NCBI GenBank assembly: GCA_012656075.1 | Contig: JAAKBF010000208.1 | Span: 310,001 to 374,000, forward strand | Reading direction: 5' to 3' | Origin: Phytophthora hibernalis | Lineage: Eukaryota; Oomycota; Peronosporomycetes; Peronosporales; Peronosporaceae | DNA length: 64,000 nt | Part shown: one piece after another, positions 41,842-53,356 of the stretch | Layout of the letters: each line of letters begins with the position of its first letter | How positions within the stretch are numbered: the stretch's first letter is position 1 | The notes under the pieces: generated by a model | What the model was told of the DNA's origin: nothing | Database searches by the model: none | What the model saw: only the letters and a program-made list of their open reading frames with translations | Made by a program: the position numbers and the translations under genes

Positions 41842-42749
41842 TGTGATGTAGGAAATCCAGTTTTTGGTGACCCTACATTAGGGATGCCTAAGTTGGACTA
41901 AGCGAAGGACGGACTCAGCGATGGACAGAGTCAGCGATAATGGAGTCAGCGAAGGACGGACTCAGCGATGGACGGACTCAGCGATAATCGACTCGGCGAT
42001 AATCCACACGGTGATAATCGACTCGGCGAAAGTCGACTTGGCGAGAATATGCCTCGGGGAGATATACCAACGCGGGGGAATAAATCAGAATCTGAGCGAA
42101 GAGTCGCCGAGAGGTAGGTAAACAGCGCGACATTAAGGGACAGAGCTGAGCGAAGAGTCGCAGGGAGATCGGTAACGACTCCATTTCATTAGATATTTGT
42201 ATAGGACTGATAGAAGACCATAGGGAGCAGACCGAAGTGGCTCTCCTGAAGACATAGAGATAACAATCAAAGCAGAATCTTCTAAGTCCAAGAACAGCGT
42301 ACACTTTTTCCGGTAAGTCCCTGTGTGGGCTGGATTATGTCTGCCGTCGTTCCCCGAGAGGCATATCTTGTAGGGGAGCCGTCTGGTAGCGCCAAGAGAT
42401 CAAGGTCGGCCTGGGGCAGGAACTTCTCGCTACCCAGGACACCGTAACCTTCTAGCTGGGCGTAATCTGCGCCTGGTGACCTGTAAACGCGCTCACGCGC
42501 TGCAGTCCATTCTTTGGTGGAGGGCACAGGGTTTTGCACGGAGACTGCCCCGCTCAGGCGAGTCTCTGGAGAGTTTGGAGCTTGGTACTTGTTGGGAACA
42601 ACACTCAACTGAACCCGGCTGGGGCGAACAGCAAAGGGAACCGACAGGAACCCTGCGCAAGCCCAACATCGCCGACCTGACTCGTCGAATTGTTGTGCTG
42701 TTGCGTGGAAGCCGAACTAACGACGTTTTCTGTGAATCACAATACCACA
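41842..42749 (+). repeat. 3' LTR of C3 (908 bp)
   Basis: Starts TGTGATGTAGGAAATCC and ends ATACCACA (the octamer is changed at both ends relative to C1). It is preceded by CGGGGCAGT. It carries the GACTCAGCGA-rich array at about 41900-42030. Confidence 0.85.
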
Positions 42750-42753
42750 CAGC
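42750..42753. repeat. Target-site duplication CAGC, right of C3
   Basis: See 40627-40630. Confidence 0.75.
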
Positions 42754-43270
42754 ATTTCGAGGCTGGCGACGGCATCAACCCCGACTTCCTGCTGCAGGAG
42801 TTGGTGTCGCGTAGGCGACATCGATGACGTGGCGCGCAAGGTCACGCATCGCCACGAAGCCAATGGGGAGTTCACGGAGTGGCAGCGAGCAAGCCTTCTT
42901 CTGTCAAACTGCGTCGAGGTGTACCAAGGACTGGCGCGAGAGCACGGCGACTGGATCGACAACCATGATCGCAGAAGCCTGAAGTTGTCGGAAGCTGTGC
43001 AGAGCCTGCGAGCTGCAGAGCACCAGCGCGAGCAACTTCGAGGGCAGACTGGCCAGCCTTCCCTGCAGACTCTGCGCGTTTTGCAGGTCAGTACCAGCCA
43101 GGACCACCCCGCAAGCGCAGCAAGCAGCAGCGCAAGCGGGCAAGAACGTCGCTGACAAGAAGCAGAAGACGTACTGCACGAACCGTGGAGGCGACGGACA
43201 CTGGTACGGGATACCATTGCGCAATGACCTGGCGGAGAAGGCCAAGGCGCGCAAGATGCGTCAGAAGTAG
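42754..43270 (+). pseudogene. Copia-like gag, part 2
   Basis: Continues the gag of 39870-40630: HFEAGDGINPDFLLQELVSR, then after a frameshift near 42810 HEANGEFTEWQRASLLLSN, DRRSLKLSEAVQSLRAAEH, and in a third frame YCTNRGGDGHWYGIP. The last looks like a zinc knuckle that has lost two Cys (CTNR instead of CTNC, no final Cys). It ends KARKMRQK at a TAG at 43268-43270. Confidence 0.62.
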
Positions 43271-43841
43271 TCGCCGACGTCGCTGGTTAACTCCGTGCGT
43301 CGTGTTGAGGCCTGTACAGGCTGAATCACGATGCAGGGCCAACTCGCTGGCCTTTCACTGTGCGCGCAGCAGAGCAGCCTGACTCTGCGACTGGCGAGGT
43401 GCCTGTGCCACCATCGCCGCCCCACTTTTCGACATCGCCGGCGTCTAGCGAAGACGAAGATGATAGTGCTGGACGTTACATGCCTGCGACGCCGCAACTG
43501 CTCCAACTGCAACCTGCTGCGGGAGCCGAAGTCAAAACGCCAAGCGCGCCGCTAACAATGGCACTAGCTGTGCCGGGCGCTGCACCAAGCCAGTGGGAGT
43601 GGGCCAAGTCGCTGGGGCCACCTCCTTCCTGGGAGACGATGCTGTTCTACATTGGTCTAGGACCCGTGAACGTGACTCTTGGCTACAAGGTAATGTATCT
43701 TAAAACAGCTCAAGTCGTGGCAGCCCGGCGCGGGAACGTGACCTTCCATGAAGAATTCACGGCCGACGGCACCTACGTGCAGCACTTGATGCACAATGCG
43801 TTTCATGATGGCGACTACGAACTAGAATGTACCGTGTGATC
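43271..43841 (+). pseudogene. Copia-like pol fragment
   Basis: A frame through 43360-43839 reads VPVPPSPPHFSTSPASSEDE and then GYKVMYLKTAQVVAARRGNV, TFHEEFTADGTYVQHLM. The latter resembles the segment after integrase in Copia polyproteins, where a short Gly-Tyr motif is followed by a marker of the modified position. The middle of pol is missing. At 43841 it is cut by the LTR of E. The assignment is tentative. Confidence 0.45.
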
Positions 43842-44715
43842 TGTCGTGTAGGATCACGCAGAAATTCTCACTACCGAATGGTATGAGTCCCACCAACAAC
43901 TCTCGCTTCCCCTTGTCAGGTCAACGAGCGTTGGATCAAACCTGAAGACCAGAAACGATCCCTTACGCCGGGTTGGATGTGAACCCTCTGTACACCTAGG
44001 TTGTATTAGGCCAACCCAATAACCTGCACCACTAGCCACGAGCGAGGGCTAGTATGCAATATAGCGCTTTCGCGCGAACCCCGCAGTCCCTCAGAAGGAA
44101 GGGTACCAGTTGCCAAGCCTAATACGGGTTTGCCGAGGTAAAGCCTCGGCGGGTAGTAAATGTGTATGGAACACTCGGTTCCACTATAATATATGGTGAA
44201 CGACGCTTCTCGTCGCTCCCAACACTCCGCCACTCTAATTTAAACAAACCCTCGGTTCAATGTACCTTGGGCTCGCTGACCAGCATCTTACAAGCCGAGC
44301 GTATCCCGACCCTAAGATAAGCTAGCTAGACTTACCGAAGACGGACTTGATCCTTGGTGACTTGGGGGAAGACTGCTGATTTATTTCTGTCGATCTATGG
44401 CTCTGAGAGCCTCTGTAGTCAATCATATAGCTAGTCCTATACGTAAATACAAATATCCAGTGTGAACAGATCCCAGTATGTGATCCTGTACCCGGCTCTA
44501 TAAGACCGAGGGTACGAAACTGAAATGGGTACAAACGAGGGTTCGTACCCTCGGCCGGGAATTTATTATATCCGACCGAGGCCTCGGTCACTAAACTATC
44601 GTGGTCACTGTGGCGCGGGGAATGTAATCCACCAATCAGGGTACGCCGGTCGCTTTCCTTTAGCAAGGGCAACCTTGCCGACTCGTGGCCGAGCGACCCA
44701 AAACCCAACACCACA
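43842..44715 (-). repeat. 3' LTR of E (874 bp)
   Basis: On the plus strand it starts TGTCGTGTAGG and ends CCCAACACCACA; reversed, it is the family D LTR, same length as 23512-24385. It is preceded, in element orientation, by the purine tract GAGGCGGGGCAGT (44716-44728 on the plus strand as its complement). Confidence 0.88.
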
Positions 44716-44780
44716 ACTGCCCCGCCTCGACGCAAGCTTCCACCAGTAGCGCGCTTCGTGGTTCTTCTCATCTTCGCATC

Positions 44781-47073
44781 ATGGCTGTGTCTTCGGAGAG
44801 ATCGGAGGACAGTGACCAAGAGCCTAAGGCCGCGGACCCGGTGCCGAAACCCTCCGTGCAGGCAGCGTCGGATGCGGGTGATGCCTCCGAGGATTCGGAC
44901 GACCTTCCACCCATCCCGTCAGTATCTCAGCGTCGAAGGAATCGGCGCAAGCGTCTCCGGCAGCAAGCATCCCTAGCTCCACCACCGCAGGCGACGCCGG
45001 CGCATCCTCTACCCGTTCCGTCGGGGCCGCAGAAGTCGACCCTTCCTGCCAGCAAGCGGTTGGGTCGTCCCTCGAAGAGTTTGGGTGCCTCAGCCCGCGG
45101 ACACGCGTCCAAACCTTCGGTCAGTACGCCACCACCTCTCCAGGCGTCTGGGCTTCCTGCGGGTTCGCCACCGAGCCCCTCGGTCAGTTCGTCGCCGGAG
45201 TCGCCTACGCCATCACCTCCTGCAGGTCCCCACCGAGTCCTCCACCTGGGTCTCCACCGAGTCCTCCGTCTAGCTCTCCGCCGAGTCCTCCGTTTGGATC
45301 TCCACCGGCCTCCGGACCCTCGGTGCCCTCGACCCCGGCCGAAGTCATTGACTTGTCGGGCGATGAGGTAGATGCCGATCCTCGGATGGCCGCGATCCTC
45401 GCTTATGGATCGTTTTCCTCAGCTATCACTTCGCCGGCTCGTCTTGATGGTCGGCCCACCCGCGGTGCGTCGGTATTGGCTACTTTGGGATCCCAGAGGG
45501 AACTGGAGACTCTGGAGGCGTCCGATGACTTTAACATTGGCTCTCCGTCATCGTCCAAGTTTTCTCAGACCTCGGGGTCGCCTACTGTTCCAGCTCCGCC
45601 CAAAACTTCGGCGACCCCGGCGCCACCGGTATCGTCGCAGACGGCCTCGGTCGTGACTCCGCCGACTCCGTCGGTCTCGACTCCGCTTACTCCGACTCCA
45701 CCGAGCGTGCCGGCTGTTCCTGTACCGCAGCCGGTCTCTGCGTCTCCACCGTCGTCGGGTGGATTACCAACCACCTCATCGGTCACGACGCCCGTGACCT
45801 CGGTGGTGGTGCCTACTCCGGTTCCTGCTATCGTAGTGCCATCAACTGCTGCTGGCTCGATTGTAGGGCCCACCGATGGTTCAATTCCTCCAGCTACTGC
45901 CCCCAAGGGCATACACCGAGGTCTCGGTTGGGTCTCCGACGGTCGCACACCCAAGTGACGGCCACGCTTTCCACGGTTCCTAGCACCGACCCAAGTACGT
46001 TCGCGCCGGCAAGTGCCAGCTGCGCCCGGGACACCGTCACAGCGCCTCACCCTGATGGCTGGCCCGTACATGTTACCTGGATTCACTGCTCCGGGTGCAC
46101 AAGAGGCTTGGTGTCAAATCCACAACAGCAGCCTGACTCCACCCATTACTCGCGGTGTTGAGTCCCCGTGTTCGGTGGCTGGCATCCAAGCCATGGGGAT
46201 TGGGTTAATCCTAATCACCCGTGGCAGCAAGTGCGCTCGAATTTGCCAGAGCACCCGTGCTGTTTCACCATTGATCAGCACCCTCCGGGCTCAAAAATTC
46301 CGACGCGTGCCACAGGATTAGCTCGGTTCGTCAAGATGGGGCGTCAATTCCAGGCCGTGTCCACCGACCGAACCGAGAAAGCAGACCTCGGGCTGGCATT
46401 ATAGGAACGCCGCCACTGGGTCCAAGTCTCGGCTGTTGAAGCTTTCTTCCGGAGCATGGCTCAGAGGCTCGGTGATGACCCTTCGGTCATCTCATTACGA
46501 GCGGCATGGGCAGAGTACAACAAGGCTCGGAACCTCCGAGCGGATCTGTTGCGTCAGAACATGGTGTACTGCTGTTGGGAGTGGTGCGTCGAGCGTGCTG
46601 GCAAGCCTCGTGAAGCCCCGACCGAGTTTTTGTTGGAACCCAGTTACCTCCAATACTCGTTCGAGGAGATTGAGTGGGCCACGACGTCCGAGGATTGGAT
46701 CGGCGAGCTCGCGACTGTGGATGCTCGTCAACTATGGCAGAACCGTTGGGTGGACGCGCCCTCCAGTCACCCCTTCAACACTACTTTCGCGCCGTGCAAT
46801 CTTCCGGCGGCGCTATTCGTGCCTCGTGGCATGACCGAGGCGGAGGTGATTTCGGGCATTATGGTGAACTCGTCCTTGGCTCCAAGTTCGATCGTGTCAT
46901 GGGTTCCTCAGGCTTCGGTTGCTGTTCCCCCAGGACCAACGGATGATGAAGGTAAGGATGAAGGCCAAGCCGAGGACTCCGCTGCTACTCCAACATCCTC
47001 CGGCGGGTCTGTGCCTGGCCAGACGTCGAACCTGGACGTGTTGGCTGATTTATCTTCCTCCACCGACATCTGA
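44781..47073 (+). pseudogene. Antisense ORF of family D (E copy, with C-terminal domain)
   Basis: Opposite to pol, convergent with it (stops 347 bp apart). An ATG at 44781, 66 bp from the LTR, starts MAVSSERSEDSDQEPKAAD; compared with D1 about 1.25 kb encoding the coiled coil is deleted just after the start. Next come a Pro-rich part with GSPPSPP-like repeats (frame change at about 45200-45320), VIDLSGDEVDADP and a Pro/Thr/Ser stretch to 45956. The C-terminal region (46013-47073, one frame change, then open except for a TAG at 46402 where C0 has TGG) holds CQIHNSSLTPPI, CCFTIDQHPPGS, ATGLARFVKM and HPFNTTFAPCN, all conserved in family C. No known domain recognised. Confidence 0.74.
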
Positions 47074-47420
47074 ACCTCGGTCTTGCGCTGTTATACTTCG
47101 CCGTTCATCCCTCGTGCTAATCTCACGTTGTCCGAGCACCGTAGTTCATAACCGTTCCACTTAATCCAAATCCATTTCGAGTTCGTTCACATCATATACA
47201 CATATGCAGTTTAATGCGGTAGTCATCTTCATCTGACGCTAGGGGCCGCATAATCCCCGCAGGCAGTTCATCTCGTCACTTCGCCGTCACACACCGAGCC
47301 TCCGAGGAACTTGGTCGTTCAGTGGTCAGTGACTTCCATTCTGGTACAGTATCATTTTTCGTCTGCTTCCACGGGCTGTACCAACCCCGTAGGCAGTTCA
47401 ATCCTCGGTAGCGATTCGAG

Positions 47421-49088
47421 CTAGTCCTCATCGGCCACCTGAACCATTTGGAGTCGTCGTTCGCTGCGTCGAGTTCGCAAATAGTCGTAAAGCAACCCGC
47501 CGCACGACAGGTTCGAAGCTGGTTCCCAGGTAGGCTCGTTATGGCCAACCCACTTCACCTTGAACTCTCTGACAGCGCGATTAGTGCTCATTGTAAGCGG
47601 TGTTTGATTGTCCAGAATAACCTCTACTTCGTATTCGTCTGCCACTCTGTCAGGCTCCCAGCTATCTTCCGGTAAGAGCTCCTCGTCAAAATCAATCCTC
47701 GTATCCTCGGTCATCTCAGCTGTCAGCCGACTCCTCGGTCGGTCGCCATATTGGTTCACCGCCTTGAGCCGCGAGACATGCACCACCGGGTAGAACCGAT
47801 AACCACTTCGATCCGGCAGCTCTAGCTCATATGCGAACTCTTCAACCTTCTTCTTGATCCGGAATGGCCCGTGCCACCGGTGTGCTAACTTCGTGGTCAA
47901 TCCTGGTTTCACGCGCTCCATGTAGAGCCACACCCTGCTCCCAGGCCTGAATAGAGACCTCGGTGCCTCTTCAGTAGCTTCGGGAGGTCCCCTGGTCTCT
48001 TCCTGCCCGGTACCCGAGGTTTCGGTCCCATCGGTTTCCGTTGTTGCTCCCTGCCTTTCGGCATCCAATGGTACCTCTGACCTGTCCTTATTCAGTGCTA
48101 CGTTGTTATCGCTATCGATCGCTGGAACCCTCGGTACTGCTGCTGCTTCACGTCGGTTAAGCGACTCGTTGAGTTCGCGGGATCTCCGAGATTTGTTACA
48201 GGGTACTTGGCGGGCCACACGAGGCCGGACTAGGTTGACAGACGCTCTCTCGTCGGTGACTGCTTCTCCGAGTGTTGGTGTGGCGACCTCAGGCGAAGGC
48301 TCGTAGATGACTTCGTCGATTCGGTTGAGCTTGATTAACTCCTTTTTCCTGGTTTCGGCCGAGACCACGCTGGACTGTTTGTTGTTGAGAGCCTCCGTAT
48401 CTAACCAGTCTGCAGCTGCATTGAACTCTCGGATCACGTGGAGATATTTCACCGACCGAGGCTTGGCTGTGAGTTCTCGGTGGTGGTTGAGTTGGGCCAT
48501 CAGAGTTTCCTTCCAACAGGCCACCACCCCTAGGGACTGCTGGATTGTGAGTCTCAAGTCTCCCACCACAATTAAATTCTCGGTGCCGTGCTCCAACGTA
48601 GTCAAGACGCCATTGGTCATACCTGCGTACTCAGCGAGGTCTACGGTGGTGGTCTCGAGGTAAGCACTCGCAGCCGTCACTACCGTCCATTCTGGTAATT
48701 TCCATAAAATCCAGGAGCAACTACCATACCCGCCATTCTTCTCCGTCTTGGCTGAGCCATCAAAAGACATCACCACGCCATTGTAATTCCTCGGAAGGCA
48801 TGCGTAAAGCAAATGTGGGTCCATTCGAGCAGTCGGTGATCCCCGTGAAGGTGAGGTCACCGGCGCTAACGAGTCTTCCAGTTCACTATAGCTGGTAAGC
48901 CTAGCTTGTAGTAGCTGAGCGAAAGCACAATCACTTCCTTGACTCGGTTGACCTTCAGATGCCACGGGGACAACATGACCGCGAAGTGGGTCGTACGACC
49001 GAACAATGTCTTTGACTTGTGTACCCACTCCAGTGTCGAGAACCGAGTGTAGACATGGATAGTCCGTCCGACCAACTGGGTGTAACAC
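47421..49088 (-). CDS. Second RNase H fused in frame to integrase C-terminus/chromodomain (E)
   Basis: A 555-codon open frame without lesions. Residues about 105-235 are the second RNase H with D110 (SFDGSA), E153 (LAEYAGM), D177 (VVGDLRL) and D227 (NAAADWLD). From about residue 304 it continues as the tail of integrase (RELNESLNRREAAAVP, matching the C1 region after its catalytic core), HRWHGPFRI at about 404-412 and a chromodomain (YEVEVIL, VKWVGHNEPTWEP) near 486-525. The zinc-binding and DDE parts of integrase are deleted exactly in frame. The start at 49088 may be internal because the Gypsy RNase H lies upstream in a nearby frame. Confidence 0.8.
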   Translation of the reverse strand: MLHPVGRTDYPCLHSVLDTGVGTQVKDIVRSYDPLRGHVVPVASEGQPSQGSDCAFAQLLQARLTSYSELEDSLAPVTSPSRGSPTARMDPHLLYACLPRNYNGVVMSFDGSAKTEKNGGYGSCSWILWKLPEWTVVTAASAYLETTTVDLAEYAGMTNGVLTTLEHGTENLIVVGDLRLTIQQSLGVVACWKETLMAQLNHHRELTAKPRSVKYLHVIREFNAAADWLDTEALNNKQSSVVSAETRKKELIKLNRIDEVIYEPSPEVATPTLGEAVTDERASVNLVRPRVARQVPCNKSRRSRELNESLNRREAAAVPRVPAIDSDNNVALNKDRSEVPLDAERQGATTETDGTETSGTGQEETRGPPEATEEAPRSLFRPGSRVWLYMERVKPGLTTKLAHRWHGPFRIKKKVEEFAYELELPDRSGYRFYPVVHVSRLKAVNQYGDRPRSRLTAEMTEDTRIDFDEELLPEDSWEPDRVADEYEVEVILDNQTPLTMSTNRAVREFKVKWVGHNEPTWEPASNLSCGGLLYDYLRTRRSERRLQMVQVADED

Positions 49089-49699
49089 ACTTTCAACATT
49101 AACAACAAGGCCAACACCTCCTTCTCGGCCGGGTGGTAATTCGCCTCTGCATCCTTCAGTACACGACCGCAGAACCGCACCGGGTGTAACTTGTCGTCAT
49201 GATACTGCATCAGAGTGGAGCTCAGAGCCCACTCGTTAGCAAATAACGTCACGTGCACCTCTTTGGCTCGGTCGAAGTGCCGTAGTATCGGCGCGCCTGC
49301 AACCTTCTGTTGTAGCACCGCGAAACTTCGGTGAGCCGCGAATGGGTTCCCTGCTGGTGTAAAGTCTTCATCCTTTAGTTGGTACAGGGAAGCCCCGTAG
49401 ACTGCAAAGTCTTGTATGAATCTGCTGTAATAGTTCAACGCACCGAGGAATGACTGCATTCCTTTCTTCGATGACGGGAACGGCAGCTCCGTCATAATCT
49501 TCAACTTCTTCGGATCGGCCCGAATCCCGTCGGCCGACACTTCATGCGACAAAAATCCACTCGGCCTTGTACAAAAATACTCTTCGTGAAACTCAAACCG
49601 TTGGAGCAGGCAGTCTAGGGTGGCGAGACAAGAGTCAAACGTCTCGGAGCCGAAACAAATATCTTCCACGAACGACCGCCGATCGAACACTGGCACCAA
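48866..49699 (-). pseudogene. RT C-terminal part and Gypsy RNase H (E)
   Basis: Begins at the catalytic box, which reads SFVEDICFG: the first of the two catalytic Asp residues is Glu (D1 has LVDD). It continues with SHEVSADGIRADPKK, FLGALNYYSRFIQDFAVY and an RNase H core (VTLFANEWALSSTLMQYHDD, AEKEVLALLLML) to about 49010, then shifts frame. A small deletion after LLQRF removes the CRISVS motif. Joined upstream to 49905-50405 across the RT insertion, which also contains stops. Confidence 0.83.
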
Positions 49700-49904
49700 C
49701 GAGGATTCATCTGCTTCCCTGTGGAGAACATATCCGCTACAGGGCTGTTCACCAGTTGGGTTTCACCGCGTCGAGCGTCACCGAGGATTCGCGGTCAGCC
49801 TCAAACTTGGTCGGAAAAGCTGTCGAAACCTCGGACAGTTGTGCAGAACCGTCGGTCACCCCTGTTCTTACAGCTTCAGCGGCTGCCTCAGCGGATCGCA
49901 TCCA

Positions 49905-50405
49905 CTAAGAGAACTGTTTCCAACCGCCCTTGGGCTGAACGAACCCCCATAGAGCATTGTCGATCATTCGTTGGTATATCATCGGTGCGATTTTCAGGCC
50001 AAACGGCATACGTAGCCACTCGAAGTGGCCGAGTGCACACACGAAGGCCGAGATTTTCCGAGCTCTCATCGTCATCATTATTGCCCAAAATCCGCTAGCT
50101 GCATCCAAAGAGCAGAACCACAGGTAGGCTTCGAGGTCGGTTAATAAATCGTCGACCAGCGGCATAGAATACTCCATAATCGCGGTGATTGCGTTCACCA
50201 TCTTGTAATCGATGCACAGGCGGATATCAACGCCATTCTTCTTCAGCACGATCACAACCGGGGATGCCCAAGGGCTGTCCGAGAACGCCACCAACCGAGC
50301 TTTCAACAAGCCTTTCATTAACTCGTATAACTTCTTCAGGTGTTTCAGCGGTGTACGCCGAGCCCTCTGTTTTATCGGAGGGTGCCCTGTACATCGATAT
50401 CGCAT
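49905..50405 (-). pseudogene. RT N-terminal part (E)
   Basis: 166 codons: PWASPVVIVLKKNGVDIRL, CIDYKMVNAITAIMEYSMP, YLWFCSLDAASGFWAIMM and WLRMPFGLKIAPMIYQRM, ending after a PKGGWKQFS stretch at a TAA. It lacks the 9-bp deletion and TAA found in D1. The segment 49700-49904 between this and the catalytic box is the RT insertion region, read in several frames. Confidence 0.83.
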
Positions 50406-51594
50406 ACCACGCCATAGTCAGGCGGTGGCAAAGCGTTTCCGCTCGAAATCATGATCTGCTCATGCTTCTGTAACACGTTGATCAATGCTCGTTGTTGCTC
50501 GGACGTGGTCTTCGGGTTCGCTACGTTGGGTCCTGTGTAATCCAAAACCGTCTCCGAGGCTTCGGTCAGGTCTGGGAGGAATGCCAACTCATGTGCGTAA
50601 TCGGTCAACTCCATTTCATTTGCCACATGCTCGGTCATACCACCAGGATCATCGTCGATGTCGACAGCGACGCCAGCGGAAACGCCAGTCATAAGCGCTA
50701 CAAACACCGACTCCAGGCGTGCCTCCGAATCTTCGGTGACCACGGATTCCGGTGCCTCGCCGGTAATTACCTCACTGTCACCCCTGACCGAGGATTCGGA
50801 CGTGGTTGAATCCTCACATTCCTCGGTTTCAACATCCATACCCATTATGTCCGAGGTTGCCAGAGTAACGGTTACTGTCGAGTGATCGCACCCAGTCGGC
50901 TGTGCGTGGCACTCTTCACCGCTCTGTAGACGATCCACCCGCTGCCCATCTTGGTGCGTTATCGGTCGGGAAAGAATCTTCCGAGGCGTCGGATATTCCC
51001 GCCGCTCGACTGCTGGTGGTTGACTGGCTAACCACTGCTCGTACAGTTTGCTTTCACGCTTCAGCAACGTGTCATCCCGATACTCGGCGTACGCCAGCAC
51101 TTGCCATTCGTCGTACTTCGCCGATCGTAGCCGGGTGTAGCCACACCCTTGCGGGAGATCACCACGTGGTACCCATAATACCACCGATTCGTGGTTTGTA
51201 CAGTGAGCAACTCTCAGTGACACATTAGTCAGCCGGATAATCGCTGGTTGTCCTAGCTGAAACCTCGTCACTGTCGGGACGAGATTCCCAATCCGGTGAA
51301 TCCAGTGTTCAGAGGTGGACGTCGTCGAGGTAACTTGAACTCGTGCCACTCTCGTCCGGTGACTGACAAATCCTCGGTCGGGCCACCGGCCACTTGCAGA
51401 CCGTATACCGGAGCATCATTCTCATTCTGGGATTTCACCAGGGGAACCATAACAACCGGGCCGTACCATGGAACTGGTCTAACCGCACTCCGGCTGGTAT
51501 CATGCAGTCCGTTCCGAGGACTACATCGACTCCGGCGCTATGATCCATAATCCACAACTCGAATTCATACACTCGCTCCCACCCGAGGGTGATC
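50372..51594 (-). pseudogene. Protease second half and protease-RT spacer (E)
   Basis: The 325-codon frame 51349-50372 is identical in protein to D1 29444-30421 (RFQLGQPAIIRLTNVSLRV, YDEWQVLAYAEYRDD, LTDYAHELAFLPDLTEA). Upstream the protease second half (GWERVYEFELWIMDHSAG, GTDCMIPAG) runs from the TTAA at 51595. The frame ends in the same frameshift (DIDVQGTLR then stop) as in D1. Confidence 0.82.
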
Positions 51595-51598
51595 TTAA
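51595..51598. repeat. TTAA target duplication (E passenger, protease 3' side)
   Basis: TTAA pairing with 53353-53356. Confidence 0.85.
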
Positions 51599-53352
51599 CC
51601 CACCCGCACTCGCGGCGAATTTGGGGTCCAATATACTACATGTTAAAGCTATATACTACACGTTAATCATAGGCTTACTTGGCCTTTGCATAGCGTGCGG
51701 TAAGTACGACGCTTTGTTATGAGCACCGGGAAGATGGCGCAGTGTCATGGACCGACATGTTGGCAAACACACCGACGCTGAGACTATAATTGTTTAACAG
51801 GATGGATATACAACATGTAAGCTGTCCTTTATATCGAGATTGAACAATGAGGAAGCTCTTTGCTAGTCTATGACACGAGTTTCCATTGCTTACAAGCAAT
51901 TTCGTGGGTCTATGCATCAAGTAATCATTCATTGAACACATAAACGCTAAAAACCAGCAATCGTGGGCATCTCACCACCCTACTTTCCGGCTTTCTTCTT
52001 GCCATCATTTCCCACTTTCTCCTGTTCAGGGGCGTTTTCCTGCTCCTGCTCATGTCGCTCTGCTTCCTTCGGCCCCTCGGCATCTTCCTGCTGCCCTTCT
52101 TCATCCTCCTGTTGCTGCCCCGGCTGCTCTTCCACCCCACAGCGTGCTCACGCTGTGCTTCGGCCTCCTGCTGCTCCTCTTCTCCTCGATCCCTCTCTTG
52201 ATCCTCTTCCATCGACTCCTTCTCGTCGTCTTCGCTGTCATTCTCGTCATTTATGTGGATACGTCTTCTGCCAATGGCGCGCATTTGGATGTCGCGGCCG
52301 GCGCGAGGTGGTGGGCGCTCCTCTCCGTTCTTCCACTTCTCGTGCCAAATTTGGTCACAAGTCATGTTGTAATTTGTATAGTGCTGTGGCCGAATTCGAT
52401 CGCAGAGATAGATACAAGAGCAAACACTCAACACTCGATCAGTACGAACCTATACAGATTACCGCCATATACACTTACCGTTTCTCCCATCACTGCATGC
52501 TTCACAGTATAATCTAGTAGCGCGACGCTCACCCACCTTCCGCTTTCTAATCGAGCATACTTTGCATTTGCATTGATGCTGTGGGCGCTTGAGCACGCCC
52601 TCACGAATCTGCACCCACTCTGGAAATTCGATCAGCTTATGACGAGTGGAACTTGCGCGCGAACTTGGGTCAGGTTGGCCTGGATCAAATTGCTGTAAAC
52701 AAGTAAACCATGTTAGCCAATATACAACATGTACAACATGTTCCGCATCAAACACGTCGTAGATACCTCGTCGAAAAATCAGGCCCAGTGACTCGCAGAA
52801 GCTGCGATTGTAATTCTGCAAGAAACATCCTCTTTCTTTTTAGCGGCCATGCGACGTTTTGCGGCAGCAATATACGACGCATCATTACCTGTAGGCAGCC
52901 GAGGAGGAGCTGCGCGTGCTGAACGCACGGCTGGTTTTGTCGGCACGGCTGCTGCTAGGTCAATCAGCGCTTCGTTTCCGAAGTCTGCGTCCTCGTCCCT
53001 CTCTCCATCCAGATACGCACGATGCTCTTCAGCGAGCCGGTGTCGATCGACCGGACTCCACCCATCCAGAAGCTCGAGGAATGCGTCTCTCTCCTCACGC
53101 GTCTCACACCGCGTCATCATGTTCTGCTGTTTCTTTCTTTTTCACAAATGAATGAGGGGGAATCCACACCATCAATTTGTTCGTACTTAGCAATGGACCT
53201 GAGACCTTTTTGTAATTCCCGCGCTGGTTTTTGTAATTCACGTGCTCGTTTTTGCAAATAATTTGACCTAGACCTGTGCATTTCACGCATAAAACGCCAC
53301 CATGTTCTTTTTCATAACATGTTGTTATATACACCCGGTGAGTGTGGGTAAG
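51599..53352 (-). mobile_element. piggyBac-like element, internally deleted (copy 2, 1754 bp)
   Basis: Same insertion as 27442-29195, inverted with its host element: TTAA at 51595-51598 and 53353-53356, same terminal sequences and same length. Protein-level identity to copy 1 is complete over the 120-codon Cys/His ORF (52821-52459). One G is missing from a G run near 52135, shifting the Glu-rich tail frame (52434-51925). The position inside the protease is the same to the base. Confidence 0.85.
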
Positions 53353-53356
53353 TTAA
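53353..53356. repeat. TTAA target duplication (E passenger, protease 5' side)
   Basis: TTAA pairing with 51595-51598. Confidence 0.85.

Larger units (their letters stand above)
40631..42749 (+). mobile_element. Family C copy C3 with large internal deletion
   Basis: Begins with about 25 bp of the family C LTR start (TGTGATGCAGAGAAATTCAG, against TGTGATGTAGGAAATCCAG in its own 3' LTR). It then jumps through a hairpin (40653-40709) into the end of pol, and continues with the antisense ORF region and a full 3' LTR. Everything from within the 5' LTR to the integrase tail is deleted. Flanked by the 4-bp duplication CAGC. Inserted into a Copia-like gag. Confidence 0.82.

Noticed and set aside
46495..46731. 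Minus-strand ORF inside the antisense ORF region of E
   Set aside because: Shadow of the plus-strand frame 46456-47073, which is conserved with family C.
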